Source: Leucobacter chromiireducens subsp. solipictus
GTDB taxonomy: Bacteria > Actinomycetota > Actinomycetes > Actinomycetales > Microbacteriaceae
Reading direction: 5' to 3'
DNA: 64,000 bases
Assembly: GCF_016758195.1 (NCBI RefSeq)
Contig: NZ_QYAC01000005.1
Span: 186,001 to 250,000, forward strand
Of the stretch, positions 1 to 8,839 are shown piece after piece. Position numbers and translations under genes: made by a program. The notes beneath the pieces are model-generated. The model had not been told where the DNA came from and ran no database searches. It saw nothing but the letters and a program-made list of their open reading frames with translations. Numbering within the stretch: the first letter of the stretch is position 1; every line of letters starts with the position of its first letter.

Positions 1-664
1 GTCGGATCTCGCCGGGCACATCGGCGGCCATGAGGTCCGTGAACCCGCGCATCCCGCCCACCACCCGGTACGTCGACGACGCCTCGTGCATGAGCTGCCA
101 GTGCCCACCGGTCGCCGCCACCCAGCGCAGTGCGCTCGAAAGCCCGACCTGATCCAGCGGAGCGTTGACGTGTCCCACCCACACCGACTCGTTTGCCGCG
201 CGCGCCTCGGGATCCAAGCCGATCGCGTCGAAGCGGTCCTGGATGCTGAGGTGGTCCAGCTCCTGGATCGCGCCCACGGTGGGCTCGTCACCGCGCGGCA
301 TCGCCGTCCGCACATCGTCGATGACCAGCTGCTGCCCCGCGTCGATGAGCGACATGAACTCGTCGAGGCTGCCCTGCCGGGCCGAGCCGTCGGGTCCACG
401 CCAGTACGCCTCGTCAGCGCGGGGGCTCCGGATCATCTCCCGCCCGTAGCGGGTCATCTCGGCCCAGACGTGCGGCTGCACCCAGTGCACCCAGTTCGCG
501 CCGAGCTCGAGGTCCTGGCCGAGTCGGTGCTCGGTCCAGGTTCTGCCGCCCACGCGATCGCGGGCTTCGAGGGTGAGTACGTTGAGCCCCGCGTTGCCGA
601 GTTCCCGCGCGGCGGTCAGCCCCGCGAATCCGGCTCCGATGACCACGACGTCGACCGACTGCAT
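1..664 (-). CDS. Flavin monoamine oxidase family protein (C-terminus cut by window edge)
   Basis: An FAD-dependent amine oxidase; about 221 N-terminal codons are visible and the gene runs off the left edge. The N-terminus has a Rossmann dinucleotide-binding motif (VVVIGAGFAGLTAAREL), followed by the family's E-A-R-D-R-V-G-G-R-T motif about 30 residues in, then the G-A-N-W-V-H segment near residue 55. These are hallmarks of the monoamine oxidase/polyamine oxidase fold. The ATG at 664 is preceded by AAGGAG at the right distance. The membrane protein gene ends 41 nt upstream on the same strand, so co-transcription is likely. The substrate cannot be deduced because the C-terminal half, which carries the rest of the substrate pocket, lies outside the window. 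Confidence 0.85.
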   Translation of the reverse strand, partial: MQSVDVVVIGAGFAGLTAARELGNAGLNVLTLEARDRVGGRTWTEHRLGQDLELGANWVHWVQPHVWAEMTRYGREMIRSPRADEAYWRGPDGSARQGSLDEFMSLIDAGQQLVIDDVRTAMPRGDEPTVGAIQELDHLSIQDRFDAIGLDPEARAANESVWVGHVNAPLDQVGLSSALRWVAATGGHWQLMHEASSTYRVVGGMRGFTDLMAADVPGEIR

Positions 665-705
665 ATCTACTCCTTCGTTGGGCTCCCTTGCCCCCAGGGT
701 CCAGC

Positions 706-1920
706 CTATTGCGGGGGTGGAGCGCCCGGCAGCAGACGATCTGGGCGCGTTGCCGACTCTGATCGTACGAACATACGAGCCTCAGCCGTGAGGTCCGAGT
801 CTTCCCGGAGACTCGAGGCCTCCGCGGTCGGAAGGTCAGGAGCCGGACATTCGGGAAGGTTCTTTGCGAGGTCGTCGCGGAGTCGCGTCAACGCCAGTCG
901 CGAGGGCTCCGAGAAGGCACGCAGCAGCCCCCAATTCTGGACGCCGCGGAGCCTCAGCAATTCGAGAAGCACCAGCGCCACGGTGGCGCAGAACTCCACT
1001 GCGCCGAATCTCGGGAGCTCGTTCAGTCCCCAGCTCAGGACACCCCAGACAATCAGTGCAGCTGCGCACGAGGCGAACAGGGCATAGGCGAACGCGGCCA
1101 TCCACAGACGCCCAGCACCCAGGGAGGATTCGGCACCCTGCATTCCTGCGGCCGGGAGCCACAGGAGCGCCCCCGCAATGAGCGCGTACCCGCCAGCGGC
1201 AAGGGTCGTATCTGCCATGGTCAGCGAACTGCCGGAGAACGCGGGAACGAGAACAAGCGCAAGACACCCAATCGTTGCGGCCCACGAGAAGAACGCGGTC
1301 GGAGCCTCGGTGCTCTCATCCGAGTAGCGGCTCAAGCGCCTGTCCACCTCGCGAAGCTTGTCGCGATCGAACACACCCGGGTCCCTCCACACATCCTGCA
1401 GAAACCGAAATGATTCGATCAGGACAAGCGCCGCGAGCAACACGAGAATCGCGGCCGCAAGCCACGAACCGTGCACGGCCGCGCCTGTCACGGCGATCAA
1501 TGTGACGATGTACAAGAGGAGCTGAATCCCAAAGAGTCCGTATGCGCGTTGTTGTTCGATGCGCACCTGTGCAGCGGTGGCGGGGGACGCCTCCCAAACT
1601 TGGTACACGTGAGACAACCGGGATCCCGCCGCGGCCAGAATCACCACTACGGCAACGCAAATCGTGGCGATCACGCCGACGACGGCCCAGACATCCTCCG
1701 CCGTGAACCCCAGGCCATTGCTGACGCTGCTTCGGAGGTCCGCAACGAAATCCTCGTGGGGACCGCTCCCGGCGAGCACGATCACCGTCATCAGCATGAC
1801 GAAGACGCCGAGCCCGCCGTAGACCGAGAAGAACGTCGCTGGGGGTATCGCCTTCGCGCTGGCAGCGTCTTCCGGTGTGGTGATTGCGCCCGTGTGGCCT
1901 TTGGCTCCTTGGTCGGCCAA
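706..1920 (-). CDS. Polytopic membrane protein of unknown function
   Basis: I do not recognise a family. The product (about 404 residues from the TTG at 1920) has roughly eight hydrophobic segments: a pair near the N-terminus, a pair after a short Arg/Gln-rich loop, then four more towards the C-terminus, and a charged cytoplasmic tail of about 70 residues. The open frame extends further upstream, but that part lies antisense-free inside the punA coding region in another frame and is a shadow. TTG at 1920 begins 2 nt after the punA stop codon, so translation is probably coupled. No clear Shine-Dalgarno supports it, so the start is uncertain; an internal ATG near residue 40 is an alternative. 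Gene order suggests an operon punA, this gene, amine oxidase. Confidence 0.6.
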   Translation of the reverse strand: MADQGAKGHTGAITTPEDAASAKAIPPATFFSVYGGLGVFVMLMTVIVLAGSGPHEDFVADLRSSVSNGLGFTAEDVWAVVGVIATICVAVVVILAAAGSRLSHVYQVWEASPATAAQVRIEQQRAYGLFGIQLLLYIVTLIAVTGAAVHGSWLAAAILVLLAALVLIESFRFLQDVWRDPGVFDRDKLREVDRRLSRYSDESTEAPTAFFSWAATIGCLALVLVPAFSGSSLTMADTTLAAGGYALIAGALLWLPAAGMQGAESSLGAGRLWMAAFAYALFASCAAALIVWGVLSWGLNELPRFGAVEFCATVALVLLELLRLRGVQNWGLLRAFSEPSRLALTRLRDDLAKNLPECPAPDLPTAEASSLREDSDLTAEARMFVRSESATRPDRLLPGAPPPQ

Positions 1921-1921
1921 G

Positions 1922-2743
1922 CTACAGCGCCCCGACGATGTCGGCCAGCAACCTCGCCAGGCGCGGTGCCGCGGCGCGGCCGGCATCGAGCACCTCGGCG
2001 TGGCTGAGGGGATCGTCGCCCATGCCCGCGGCCGGGTTCGTGATGAGGGAGAGGCCGAGCACCTCCATCCCGGCCTCACGGGCGGCGATCGCCTCGAGCG
2101 CGGTGGACATGCCCACGATCTGCCCGCCGATAGTGCGGAGATACCGAATCTCTGCCGGGGTTTCGTAGTGCGGGCCCGGGAGCTGCACGTACACGCCCTC
2201 CTGCAGATCCGGCGCGATGCCGCGCGCGATGTCGCGCAGCCGCGGGGCGTACAGGTCCGTGAGATCCACGAAGTGCGCGCCCTCGATGGGGGACTGGGCG
2301 GTGAGATTCAGGTGGTCGCTGATGAGCACGGCCTCGCCCGCGGCGAATGCCGGATCGACGCCGCCGGCTCCGTTGGTGAGGACCATGATCCGCGCCCCGG
2401 CGGCGGCGGCCGTCCGGACCCCGTGCACGACGGCACGGACGCCACGCCCCTCGTAGACGTGCGTGCGCGCACCGATCACGAGCGCGTGGGACCCGTTCGG
2501 GAGCCGGATCGAGCGCAGCGTGCCCGAGTGCCCGGCAACACCCGACGCGTGGAAGCCGGGAACCTGGTCGGCAGGGACCTCCGCAACGGTCTCGCCGAGC
2601 GTCGTGACCGCGTCCCCCCAGCCGCTGCCCAGGGTCAGTGCGATGTCGTGCCGAGCAACGCCCGTCAGGCGGGCCAGAGCGGCAGCGGCGTCCGCGGCGA
2701 GTGCAGTGGGGTCGGAGGAGGGAGAAGTGGCTTCCGTGCGCAT
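1922..2743 (-). CDS. punA: Purine-nucleoside phosphorylase
   Basis: Phosphorolysis of purine (deoxy)ribonucleosides to free base and (deoxy)ribose 1-phosphate in purine salvage. The 273-residue protein has the signature pieces of the trimeric PNP/MTAP family: the phosphate-binding L-G-S-G-W-G near residue 40, a G-A-R-T-H-V-Y-E-G-R segment, L-T-N-G-A-G-G-V, S-D-H-L-N-L-T, G-P-H-Y-E-T-P-A-E-I-R and G-M-S-T-A-L-E-A. Length is normal for the family. The start ATG at 2743 lies 6 nt after a TAGGCT -10-like hexamer, suggesting a leaderless transcript. The gene is divergent from kynA. Confidence 0.95.
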   Translation of the reverse strand: MRTEATSPSSDPTALAADAAAALARLTGVARHDIALTLGSGWGDAVTTLGETVAEVPADQVPGFHASGVAGHSGTLRSIRLPNGSHALVIGARTHVYEGRGVRAVVHGVRTAAAAGARIMVLTNGAGGVDPAFAAGEAVLISDHLNLTAQSPIEGAHFVDLTDLYAPRLRDIARGIAPDLQEGVYVQLPGPHYETPAEIRYLRTIGGQIVGMSTALEAIAAREAGMEVLGLSLITNPAAGMGDDPLSHAEVLDAGRAAAPRLARLLADIVGAL

Positions 2744-2749
2744 GGCATC

Positions 2750-2755
2750 AGCCTA
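2750..2755 (-). promoter_or_regulatory. Putative -10 box of a leaderless punA promoter
   Basis: TAGGCT read on the minus strand ends 6 nt before the punA ATG, leaving no room for a ribosome-binding site. The same spacing recurs before several other genes in this window. Confidence 0.5.
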
Positions 2756-2851
2756 CGGGGCGCGAGTGAACGGGCGTACACTGGGCGCTGAACCCGATCT
2801 GAGACGACCGTCGCGTTTCCGACCGCCGCAGCGATGATCTCTGGAGTTCAC

Positions 2852-3718
2852 ATGACTGGCACCCCCGGCGAACGGCCCCTTGAGGCTGGCGTTCGCGTCG
2901 ATTTCCACGACGCCATGAGCTACGCCGACTATTTGGCGTTGGATCAGGTCCTCACCGCGCAGCACCCGCTGAGCTCGCCCCCGCACCACGATGAACTGTT
3001 GTTCATCATCCAGCACCAGACCTCGGAGCTGTGGCTCAAATTGATGCTGCACGAGCTCCGGGCAGCGCGGGCATTCCTCGATACGGGGCGGCCCGAACAC
3101 GCCTTGAAAACGCTCGCCCGCGTGAAACAGATCCTCCGCTCACTCACCGAACAGTGGTCAGTGCTGGCCACGCTGACCCCCTCGGAGTACGCCGAGTTTC
3201 GCGCGGTGTTGGGATCCTCGAGCGGGTTTCAATCTGCGGGGTATCGCGCCGTGGAGTTCATCCTGGGCAACAAGAACGCGCGGATGCTGCGGATGTTCAC
3301 GGAGCGACCGGCACAGCACGCGGAGCTGGAGACGGTGCTCCGGGAGCCGAGCGTCTACGACGCGTTCCTGCGGCTGCTCGCGCGCCGCGGGCACACCGTT
3401 CCCCGTCGCGTGCTCGATCGCGACGTATCGAAGGCCTGGGCGTTGGAGGATGGGCTCGTGCCGATGTTCACGCGGATCTACGAGCACGTTGCCGAGCACT
3501 GGGACGTGTACGAACTGTGTGAATCGCTGATCGATATCGAGGACGCGTTTCAGCTGTGGCGCTTTCGGCACCTGAGCACGGTGCAACGCATCATCGGGTT
3601 CAAGCGCGGCACCGGGGGCTCCTCTGGAGTGGGATTCTTACGCAAGGCCCTCGACCTCACCTTCTTCCCTGAGCTGATCGCTGCGCGCACCGAGATCCGC
3701 GACCTGGCGGTTGGCTGA
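2852..3718 (+). CDS. kynA: Tryptophan 2,3-dioxygenase
   Basis: Heme-dependent opening of the indole ring of L-tryptophan to N-formylkynurenine, the first step of the kynurenine route. The 288-residue product carries the family's conserved blocks: the early Y-A-D-Y-L segment, [13 protein letters not shown] with its heme-pocket residues, G-F-Q-S-A-G-Y-R, and the C-terminal [11 protein letters not shown] with G-T-G-G-S-S-G. An in-frame ATG lies at 2834, but the ATG at 2852 has GGAG at 2843-2846 and is preferred. No kynureninase or formamidase gene is nearby. The last 81 nt overlap the 3' end of the convergent permease gene. Confidence 0.93.
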   Translation: MTGTPGERPLEAGVRVDFHDAMSYADYLALDQVLTAQHPLSSPPHHDELLFIIQHQTSELWLKLMLHELRAARAFLDTGRPEHALKTLARVKQILRSLTEQWSVLATLTPSEYAEFRAVLGSSSGFQSAGYRAVEFILGNKNARMLRMFTERPAQHAELETVLREPSVYDAFLRLLARRGHTVPRRVLDRDVSKAWALEDGLVPMFTRIYEHVAEHWDVYELCESLIDIEDAFQLWRFRHLSTVQRIIGFKRGTGGSSGVGFLRKALDLTFFPELIAARTEIRDLAVG

Positions 3719-5116
3719 GCTGCCGTCGCGTCCCCGCTTCACCTGGAACGCGATGAGCAGGATCGCGAGCCAGATCGGTCCCACGATGACCGCGGTTCGG
3801 TAGCCCGGATGGAACGCCATCAGCACCACGAGCACCGCGAAGAAGACGAGCACGATCCACGGGGAGACGCGGGCCCACGGCAAGCGGTACTTCAGCGCCG
3901 CGACGCCCTCCGGTCCGATCCGCTGCCGGAATTTCAGCTGCGTGATCATGATCATCGACCAGTTGATGATCGCCGCGATCGTCGCCACCGACATCAGGTA
4001 CTGGAAGGCGAACTCGGGCCACAGGAACACCACGAACACGGCGATGACCGTCACCGCCGATGAGGTAAGGATCCCGGCGACGGGCACGCCGTTGCGGGAC
4101 ACGGCCCGGAGATACCGGGGCGCGTTGCCCTGCTCGGCGAGGGAACGCAGCATTCGGCCGTTCGCGTAGAGGCCCGAGTTGTACACCGAGATCACCGCGG
4201 TCAGGACGACGAGATTCAGGATGTGGGCGGCCCCGGGGATCCCGATCCGGTCGAAGATCTGCACGAACGGGCTGGTTTCCCCGTCGAGACTGTCCCAGGG
4301 GACCACGGCCATGATGACTGCGAGCGCGCCGATGTAGAAGATCAAGATGCGCAGGATGATCTGGTTGATCGCTCGGGGGATGGTGCGCTCCGGGTGCTCC
4401 GCCTCGCCCGCGGTGATGCCGACGAGCTCCGTTCCCCCGAAGGAGAACATCACGACGACCAGCGCGAAGAGCATGCCGCTGACGCCGAGCGGAAAGAACC
4501 CGCCCTGATCCCACAGATGGGCGAAGCTGGGATCCGGCAGGTCCGAGCTGTTATTGATGCCGGCGATCACCACGATCGCGCCCAGCACGATCATGCCGAT
4601 GACGGCGGCGACCTTGATCAGTGCGAGCCAGAACTCGAACTCGCCGAAGACGCGCACGCCCGCCAGGTTCATGAGGGTGATGAGCACGAGGAAGAACGCC
4701 GCGGACACCCAGGTCGGGATCCCCGGCAGCCAGTAGTTCACGAAGGAGCCGACCACCGCGAGCTCGACCATCGAGACGGCGATGTAGTTGAACCAGTAGT
4801 TCCAGCCGGACACGAAACCGGCGCGGGCGCTCCAATTCTGGTTGGCGTAGTGACTGAAGGCGCCGGACACCGGCTGATCGACGGACATTTCGCCGAGCGC
4901 CCGGACCACCAGGAAGATCATGAACCCACCGATGGCGTAGGTGAGGAGGACCGACGGCCCCGCGAGCCCGATGGACTCCGAGGAGCCGTAGAACAATCCG
5001 GTGCCGATCGCGCCGCCGAGGGCGATCATCTGAATGTGCCGGGCCTTGAGGTTGCGCCGCAGGGTGTGGGTGGGTTGGGTGACGGCCTTGCCGGCCGTGG
5101 GCGAGGTATTGGGCAT
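3638..5116 (-). CDS. APC-family amino acid permease
   Basis: A proton-coupled amino acid importer of the inner membrane. The 492-residue protein has about twelve transmembrane segments and the opening signature of the AAT branch ([22 protein letters not shown]), as in AroP, PheP, ProY and LysP. A helix-6 block [13 protein letters not shown] follows. GGAG lies 7 nt before the ATG. Substrate is not readable from sequence; the neighbouring tryptophan dioxygenase makes an aromatic amino acid plausible (inference). The C-terminal 27 codons overlap antisense with kynA, and they encode a hydrophilic tail beyond the last membrane helix. Confidence 0.9.
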   Translation of the reverse strand: MPNTSPTAGKAVTQPTHTLRRNLKARHIQMIALGGAIGTGLFYGSSESIGLAGPSVLLTYAIGGFMIFLVVRALGEMSVDQPVSGAFSHYANQNWSARAGFVSGWNYWFNYIAVSMVELAVVGSFVNYWLPGIPTWVSAAFFLVLITLMNLAGVRVFGEFEFWLALIKVAAVIGMIVLGAIVVIAGINNSSDLPDPSFAHLWDQGGFFPLGVSGMLFALVVVMFSFGGTELVGITAGEAEHPERTIPRAINQIILRILIFYIGALAVIMAVVPWDSLDGETSPFVQIFDRIGIPGAAHILNLVVLTAVISVYNSGLYANGRMLRSLAEQGNAPRYLRAVSRNGVPVAGILTSSAVTVIAVFVVFLWPEFAFQYLMSVATIAAIINWSMIMITQLKFRQRIGPEGVAALKYRLPWARVSPWIVLVFFAVLVVLMAFHPGYRTAVIVGPIWLAILLIAFQVKRGRDGSSANRQVADLGARSDQLREEGEVEGLA

Positions 5117-5199
5117 GAGAACTCCAGTGTTCAGCCCCCATCTGGAGTATGGCAGCTTTCATGCAGAAGGGCCATGCCGTGATCGAGAGGGGCTGAGTG

Positions 5200-5249
5200 A
5201 AACAACAAGGGCGGGGAAGTGCGGAGAACATTCTCGCACTTCCCCGCCC
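5200..5249 (-). terminator. Rho-independent terminator of the decarboxylase gene
   Basis: Perfect 15-bp stem: GGGCGGGGAAGTGCG at 5209-5223 pairs with 5235-5249 across an 11-nt loop. Read on the minus strand it is followed by a T-rich TTGTTGTTTC tract. It lies 35 nt after the stop of the decarboxylase gene. Confidence 0.85.
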
Positions 5250-5283
5250 CGGTCGCGGGCGGCGTCAGGGCCGCCGGGCCGGA

Positions 5284-8121
5284 CTACTCCGCGGTGCCGC
5301 GCAGGATCCGGTAGCCGCGGAGCGCGTCATAGCCGTGGATCTCGCGAGTGTCGAGCACCGCCATGAAATCGAGCACCTCGGCGGTGATGACCTGGCCGGG
5401 GACGAGCACGGGGAAGCCGGGCGGGTACGGGGTCACGAAGCCCGCGGACACGGGGGCCTCGCCCGCCGCAACCCGCTCCCGGAGTTCGTCGTGACGCACG
5501 TGCTCCACCGCCCCGCGCTGCTGGCCGCGGAAGAACGCGGCGCGGAGATCCCCGTCGGGGCGGACCGAGTCGGTCGCATACCCCGGGGCGAACGCGCTGA
5601 AGTTCGGCAGCGGCGGCATCGGGATCTCCGCGGGCAGCGGGATCGCGGGATCGCGTTGCGCCTGGGCCTCCTCGAAACGCTCTGCGAGTTTCACGAGCAC
5701 CTCGATGAGGTAGGCGATCGCGCTCCGGGACGTCCCAATGTTCGTCATGAACAGCACGGTGTTGCGGCTCGTCTTGTTGACCTGAATGCCGTAGCGGTCC
5801 ATGAGGTGTTCGTGCTTGAACGTGTCCCCGTCGACGCCGGTGCGACTGATCTCGATCGTGATCCGGCTCGGATCGATGACAAACTCGTCCGTGGTCCAGG
5901 TCTGCCACATCGTCGCCAGCCCGTCACGCAGCGGCATGGGGCGGCCGGTCTCGCGGTGCTCTGCGGGAATCAGATCGTGCGCGGTGAGCACGCGGAACGT
6001 GCGGCGCAGCAGCGGGTGCCGGGCGATCGCCTGCGCCAGGCTCGTCGCGAGATCGAGCTGGCGCTGCACAAGCTCGAAGCCCTCGAGCTCCACCTGCCGG
6101 CGCCCAATATCGAGCGACGTGAGGATCTGGTAGTTCGGGGAGGTCGAGGTGTGCGTCATGTACGCCTCGGTGAAGGGCTCCTCCGCGTCGCGGACCCAGT
6201 CCTGGTCGTAGACGTGGATCATGGAGCCCTGCCGCAGCGCGGTGAGCGTCTTGTGCGTGGACTGGCTCGCGTACACGCGGATGCGCGCCTCGGGGGAGGG
6301 GATCAACCGTTCGGCGAGCCACACCTCGTCGGCGGCCGGGGTGCCCTCGGCGTCGAACAGGCGGGCCTGCTGTTCGCGGTACGCGGCCGCGTGGGCGGCG
6401 GAACCGAGCCGCTCCTCGAGGCGCTTCGCGGCGGCCATGGCGGTGCGGCGTCGCGTGACCGGGTGGAATGCGGCGAACGCGAACCAGGCCTCGTCCCACA
6501 GGAACACCAGATCCGGCTTGATCGCGAGGCACTCCGCCATGACCCGCTCCGGGTCGTAGACGATGCCGTCGAAGGTGCAGTTGGTGAGCGTCACCATGCG
6601 CACCTCCTCGAGCCGTCCGGCGGCGCGGTAGTCGAGCAGCAGCTGCTTGATCTGATCGATCGGGACCGCGCCGTAGAACGCGAAGTCGTTGAGCGGGTAC
6701 GCCTCGAGGTACGCGGGACGCGCGCCGGTGAGCATTACGGCGTGATGGTGTGACTTGTGGCAGTTGCGATCCACCATCACGACGTCGTTCGGGGCGACGA
6801 GCGCCTGGTGCACGATCTTGTTTGCGGTGGAGGTGCCGTTGGTGACGAAGAACGTGTGCTTCGCACCGTAGGCGCGGGCCGCGAGTTCCTGGGCCTTCTT
6901 CAGGGTCCGAACCGGGGCGAGCAGCGAATCGAGGCCGCCCGAGGTCGCGCTGGTCTCGGCGAGCAGCAGGTTGAGGCCGTAGAAGTCGGCGAGATCCCGA
7001 ATCCACTTCGAGGAGACCACGGAGCCGCCGCGCGCCACGGGCAGCGCGTGGAAGACGCCGACGGGGCGGCGTGCGTGGTGCTGGATCGCGGAGAAGAACG
7101 GGGTGTCGTACAGGTGCGAGACGCGACGGAGCAGGCTCAGGTGTAATTCGAGCTGATCCTCGCGGCGGAAGACGCGGCGGAAGCGGCGGGTCAGCGCTCC
7201 CGCGAGGTCTTCGATGTGCGCGCCGGCCATCAGGTAGAGGTCGAGCTCGGGTCGGATCGCGGCGAGCGTGTCAGCGAGGCCGAGCACCCGCTGCACCGAT
7301 GCGAGCGAGCTGCGCGACGGGGCCTGGCCCGGCGCCACCTCGGCGCGCGCGAGCTCGATCGTCTCGCGGAGGTCGCGGCTGAGGCGTTGGCGCGTACGCT
7401 CGCTGAACCCGGGGCGCACCACGCAGGCCAGGATGTTCGGGTTCGTGAGGATCGCGGCCACCGCGTCGTCGGCGGAGGGAACGAACACGAACTCGTAAAT
7501 GAAGTCGTCGGCGGGGGCGCGCAGGCGCAGCCCCTCGGCGCGCGTCGCGTCGCGCTCGGCCGGGGTCGTCTCGTCGACGATCAGCACTTCGAAGCGAGGC
7601 CGCGGATCCGCGTCCGTGGCGAGTTCGGCGCGCTCCTGCTCCTCGATGAACTCATCGCGCGGCTCCTCCGGGACCGTGTCGCCGCGGAGGCGGTTCACCA
7701 CCCGGCCGATGCGGTCAAGCGCGGTGCGGTAGTCGCCGGCAGCCAGCAGATCCCCGATGGCGGCGACGTAGCGCTGGCCGAAACCGGCCCAGTACATTTC
7801 CACGGTCTCGAGGGAGCGCAGCGAACGTTGAATCTCACCGTCGGCGGCGAGCGTCTCGATGTTGTCGCTGCCGTAGGCGAGTCGCTTCACCGCGAAGCGA
7901 AGATACTCCCAGGCGTCACTGCGCATCCGCCAGGTGCTCGACGGCATGCCGGGATCGCGCTCGAGGGCGTGACCGGAGTTCGGGCTGAGGTTTGCCTGTG
8001 GCACCTTCGTGTCCGTGTGCCCCGGGATCGGGATCGATCCGGTGGTGGCCATGTCGATCGTGCCGAGTCCGCGCCGGAACGCATCGGCGGACATGTCGTA
8101 GTCGGATTCGATCCTCGTCAT
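5284..8121 (-). CDS. Orn/Lys/Arg decarboxylase, PLP-dependent, long form
   Basis: A fold-type I PLP decarboxylase of basic amino acids, producing a polyamine precursor or consuming acid. Visible blocks are a receiver-like wing domain (about residues 170-270), the PLP-binding large domain with T-N-G-T-S-T-A-N-K, D-E-A-W-F-A-F, and S-T-H-K with Lys624 as the expected Schiff-base lysine, and the C-terminal domain with T-P-Y-P-P-G-F-P. At 945 residues it is about 200 longer than the E. coli enzymes. I recall the M. tuberculosis Rv2531c decarboxylase as similarly long, so this may be an actinobacterial subtype. AAGGA lies 11 nt before the ATG at 8121. Whether it prefers arginine, lysine or ornithine cannot be read off. 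Confidence 0.9.
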   Translation of the reverse strand: MTRIESDYDMSADAFRRGLGTIDMATTGSIPIPGHTDTKVPQANLSPNSGHALERDPGMPSSTWRMRSDAWEYLRFAVKRLAYGSDNIETLAADGEIQRSLRSLETVEMYWAGFGQRYVAAIGDLLAAGDYRTALDRIGRVVNRLRGDTVPEEPRDEFIEEQERAELATDADPRPRFEVLIVDETTPAERDATRAEGLRLRAPADDFIYEFVFVPSADDAVAAILTNPNILACVVRPGFSERTRQRLSRDLRETIELARAEVAPGQAPSRSSLASVQRVLGLADTLAAIRPELDLYLMAGAHIEDLAGALTRRFRRVFRREDQLELHLSLLRRVSHLYDTPFFSAIQHHARRPVGVFHALPVARGGSVVSSKWIRDLADFYGLNLLLAETSATSGGLDSLLAPVRTLKKAQELAARAYGAKHTFFVTNGTSTANKIVHQALVAPNDVVMVDRNCHKSHHHAVMLTGARPAYLEAYPLNDFAFYGAVPIDQIKQLLLDYRAAGRLEEVRMVTLTNCTFDGIVYDPERVMAECLAIKPDLVFLWDEAWFAFAAFHPVTRRRTAMAAAKRLEERLGSAAHAAAYREQQARLFDAEGTPAADEVWLAERLIPSPEARIRVYASQSTHKTLTALRQGSMIHVYDQDWVRDAEEPFTEAYMTHTSTSPNYQILTSLDIGRRQVELEGFELVQRQLDLATSLAQAIARHPLLRRTFRVLTAHDLIPAEHRETGRPMPLRDGLATMWQTWTTDEFVIDPSRITIEISRTGVDGDTFKHEHLMDRYGIQVNKTSRNTVLFMTNIGTSRSAIAYLIEVLVKLAERFEEAQAQRDPAIPLPAEIPMPPLPNFSAFAPGYATDSVRPDGDLRAAFFRGQQRGAVEHVRHDELRERVAAGEAPVSAGFVTPYPPGFPVLVPGQVITAEVLDFMAVLDTREIHGYDALRGYRILRGTAE

Positions 8122-8295
8122 AGGTGGGGTGTCCTTCCGACAGCTTCGTTCGCACTTGCGGGTGCCGCGACCCCGGGCACCCTTGCTCGTCGATCATAGG
8201 CGCTGCACGATGCCCGCTCAGGTACGTGGCCACGGGGTGAGAATAATCGCGATATCCCCGAGCGATCCTGATGGTTTGCAGAAAAATCACCCGAT

Positions 8296-8314
8296 GTTGG
8301 TAAGGATGCCCTAA
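8296..8314 (+). promoter_or_regulatory. Putative DtxR/IdeR iron box upstream of the SIP-like gene
   Basis: GTTGGTAAGGATGCCCTAA matches the 19-bp DtxR consensus TTAGGTTAGGCTAACCTAA at 13 of 19 positions by my count, with both outer arms largely conserved. It overlaps the likely -10 box (TAAGCT, 8312-8317), which ends 6 nt before the GTG start. Repression by Fe-bound DtxR is inferred. Confidence 0.6.
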
Positions 8315-8323
8315 GCTGGGCGC

Positions 8324-8797
8324 GTGAACACTTTCGAACCTGGTGAGCAGCCTGACGCGGTGACGGTCGTCGATCCCGCAGGTATCGCGTGCGTTCTCGC
8401 GGCGGGAGACGCCGCGGATCTGCCGGCCCTGCGCGACTGGCTCCAATCGCTCCCCGAGTCCTCCTACGGGCAGGTCTTCGTCGAGGTGTTCGCCCCGATC
8501 CAGATCGTGCCGCTTCCGCTCCCCGAGCACATGAGCGTCACCTGGCTCTGCCGCGAGCAGCGCGAGGCGAGCCCCCGGCCCGGGATCGGTCGTGCCCGCG
8601 GGGAAGCGCTCGCCGCCGCCGTGGACGCCTGGTTTGACGAGTGGCTCTGGGCGGATAGCGACAGCGTGCGCAGTATCGAGCTGTGGACCGGGGCTCGCAC
8701 GAGCACCGTCATGCAGAACTACTGGTCCGCGCTCGACCGGCGACTGGAGAAGCGCTGGCCCGGTGGCGTGCAGCAGCGCGAGCGTTCGCACCCGTAG
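8324..8797 (+). CDS. SIP (siderophore-interacting protein)-like domain protein
   Basis: A 157-residue protein that resembles only the C-terminal NAD(P)H-binding half of siderophore-interacting proteins: V-L-A-A-G-D-A-A-D-L-P-A-L-R near residue 25, then V-F-V-E-V-F, and a late W-C/W-D/E-W pattern. The FAD-binding N-terminal half is absent, so it is unlikely to be a complete ferric-siderophore reductase by itself; it could work with a partner flavoprotein. The start is GTG at 8324 with no leader. A DtxR-like box covers the promoter, which fits an iron-starvation role. The family assignment is moderate; the context strengthens it. Confidence 0.7.
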   Translation: MNTFEPGEQPDAVTVVDPAGIACVLAAGDAADLPALRDWLQSLPESSYGQVFVEVFAPIQIVPLPLPEHMSVTWLCREQREASPRPGIGRARGEALAAAVDAWFDEWLWADSDSVRSIELWTGARTSTVMQNYWSALDRRLEKRWPGGVQQRERSHP

Positions 8798-8827
8798 TCC
8801 GCGGCCCGGAAGCGCCGCGTGGAGCCG

Positions 8828-8833
8828 TAGACT
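8828..8833 (+). promoter_or_regulatory. Putative -10 box of a leaderless lpdA promoter
   Basis: TAGACT ends 6 nt before the lpdA ATG at 8840; no Shine-Dalgarno precedes the start. Confidence 0.5.
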
Positions 8834-8839
8834 ATCCGT

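Noticed and set aside
5197..6753. Long open frame (518 codons) on the plus strand
   Set aside because: It is antisense to the decarboxylase gene, with Arg/Gly/Glu-rich, low-complexity translation and no domain; typical shadow of high-GC coding DNA.
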